Below the pieces are notes generated by a model. That model was not told the DNA's origin. It searched no databases and saw nothing but the letters and a program-made list of their open reading frames with translations. Positions 63,680 to 64,000 of a DNA stretch of 64,000 nucleotides are shown here, piece after piece. The first letter of the stretch is position 1. The number at the start of each line of letters is the position of its first letter. Made by a program: the position numbers and the translations under genes. Source of the DNA: Henricia sp. BOLD:AAB3569 (taxonomy: Eukaryota > Echinodermata > Asteroidea > Spinulosida > Echinasteridae); NCBI GenBank assembly GCA_037783545.1, contig JBBELK010000383.1, positions 372,001 to 436,000 of the forward strand, given 5' to 3'.

Positions 63680-63883
63680 ACATTTTTTATTTTTTTTTTA
63701 AATTTATATACCACATCCAACAGCGGAGGGACCGCCAATTACAGGAATGGGAGCAAGTGTGGTTGAGTGCCTTGCTCAAGGGCACAGGTGCCACAACCCG
63801 TCACGGCTCGGAATCGAACCTGCATTCTAGTACTATAGCACAGAACTTAAGTTCGACGCACAAGACCGCTCGGCCATAACACC
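63680..63883 (-). mobile_element. tRNA-derived SINE
   Basis: On the minus strand ATGGCCGAGCGGTCTTG (A box of Leu/Ser type) is followed by AGGTTCGATTCCGAG (B box). A body with TGCCCTTGAGCAAGGCACTC, a word shared by several widespread animal SINE bodies, comes next, and the element ends in an A-rich tail near 63680-63704. It is transcribed by Pol III in its family and needs a partner LINE for mobility. Confidence 0.75.
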
Positions 63884-64000
63884 TAAAGTTTTACTGCATC
63901 TTTGTGGCTGAAATTTTTACAAAACAGTATATCAACATTATTCTTTACCTATGTGACGATGTTGTTCCTGCTTGCATGTAATCTGTCTTTAACATCCCAC
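63884..64000. other. Window edge, nothing recognised
   Basis: AT-rich sequence after the SINE head. No feature. Confidence 0.3.

Overview
The window looks like nuclear DNA of a marine invertebrate animal, most likely a non-vertebrate deuterostome (echinoderm, hemichordate or cephalochordate grade). The reasons are GT-AG introns, AATAAA signals, tRNA-derived SINE-like repeats and a mixture of animal transposon families (Ngaro, DIRS, Tc1, piggyBac, Harbinger, non-LTR). It is dense in repeats and poor in genes. I see no operons, no prokaryotic signals and no virus.

Layout. 1-7000: a GC-rich repeat, a perfect 95-bp palindrome, an ~80-bp tandem array, and a frameshifted copy of an invertebrate multi-copy gene with PIN-like and Cys-rich parts. 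7571-15470: a repeat module carrying a tRNA-like unit, then a candidate two-exon microprotein gene with two alternative last exons that each end in a membrane segment. Its intron holds a complete 6.35-kb Ngaro retrotransposon on the minus strand (split direct repeats, RT/RNase H, tyrosine recombinase, SGNH hydrolase). 16424-19851: two Tc1-like transposons. 19962-30162: foldback elements, a Harbinger remnant, a second tRNA-like module and two non-autonomous elements. 30991-34065: a piggyBac element with TTAA ends, one intron and one in-frame stop. 34066-46890: many MITEs, including one inside another, a broken non-LTR RT interrupted by a MITE, and an 823-bp fragment of a DIRS gag-like region. 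47689-52634: a complete DIRS element with inverted terminal repeats and an internal complementary region. 55035-55493: an intact secreted NTR/TIMP-like reading frame, the clearest host gene here. 55639-61400: a non-autonomous element split by a 4.65-kb element with CACTG ends. 61594-63883: duplicated sequence, two large foldbacks and a tRNA-derived SINE.

The probable host loci are the microprotein gene, the NTR-like gene and possibly a 73-codon exon at 47072-47290. The rest is mostly mobile DNA. The two tyrosine-recombinase retroelements are structurally complete and their terminal repeats are almost identical. The piggyBac and DIRS polymerase frames are each broken by a single stop codon, which suggests recent activity. 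Everything here was read by eye. Family assignments rest on recognised motifs, not on database searches.
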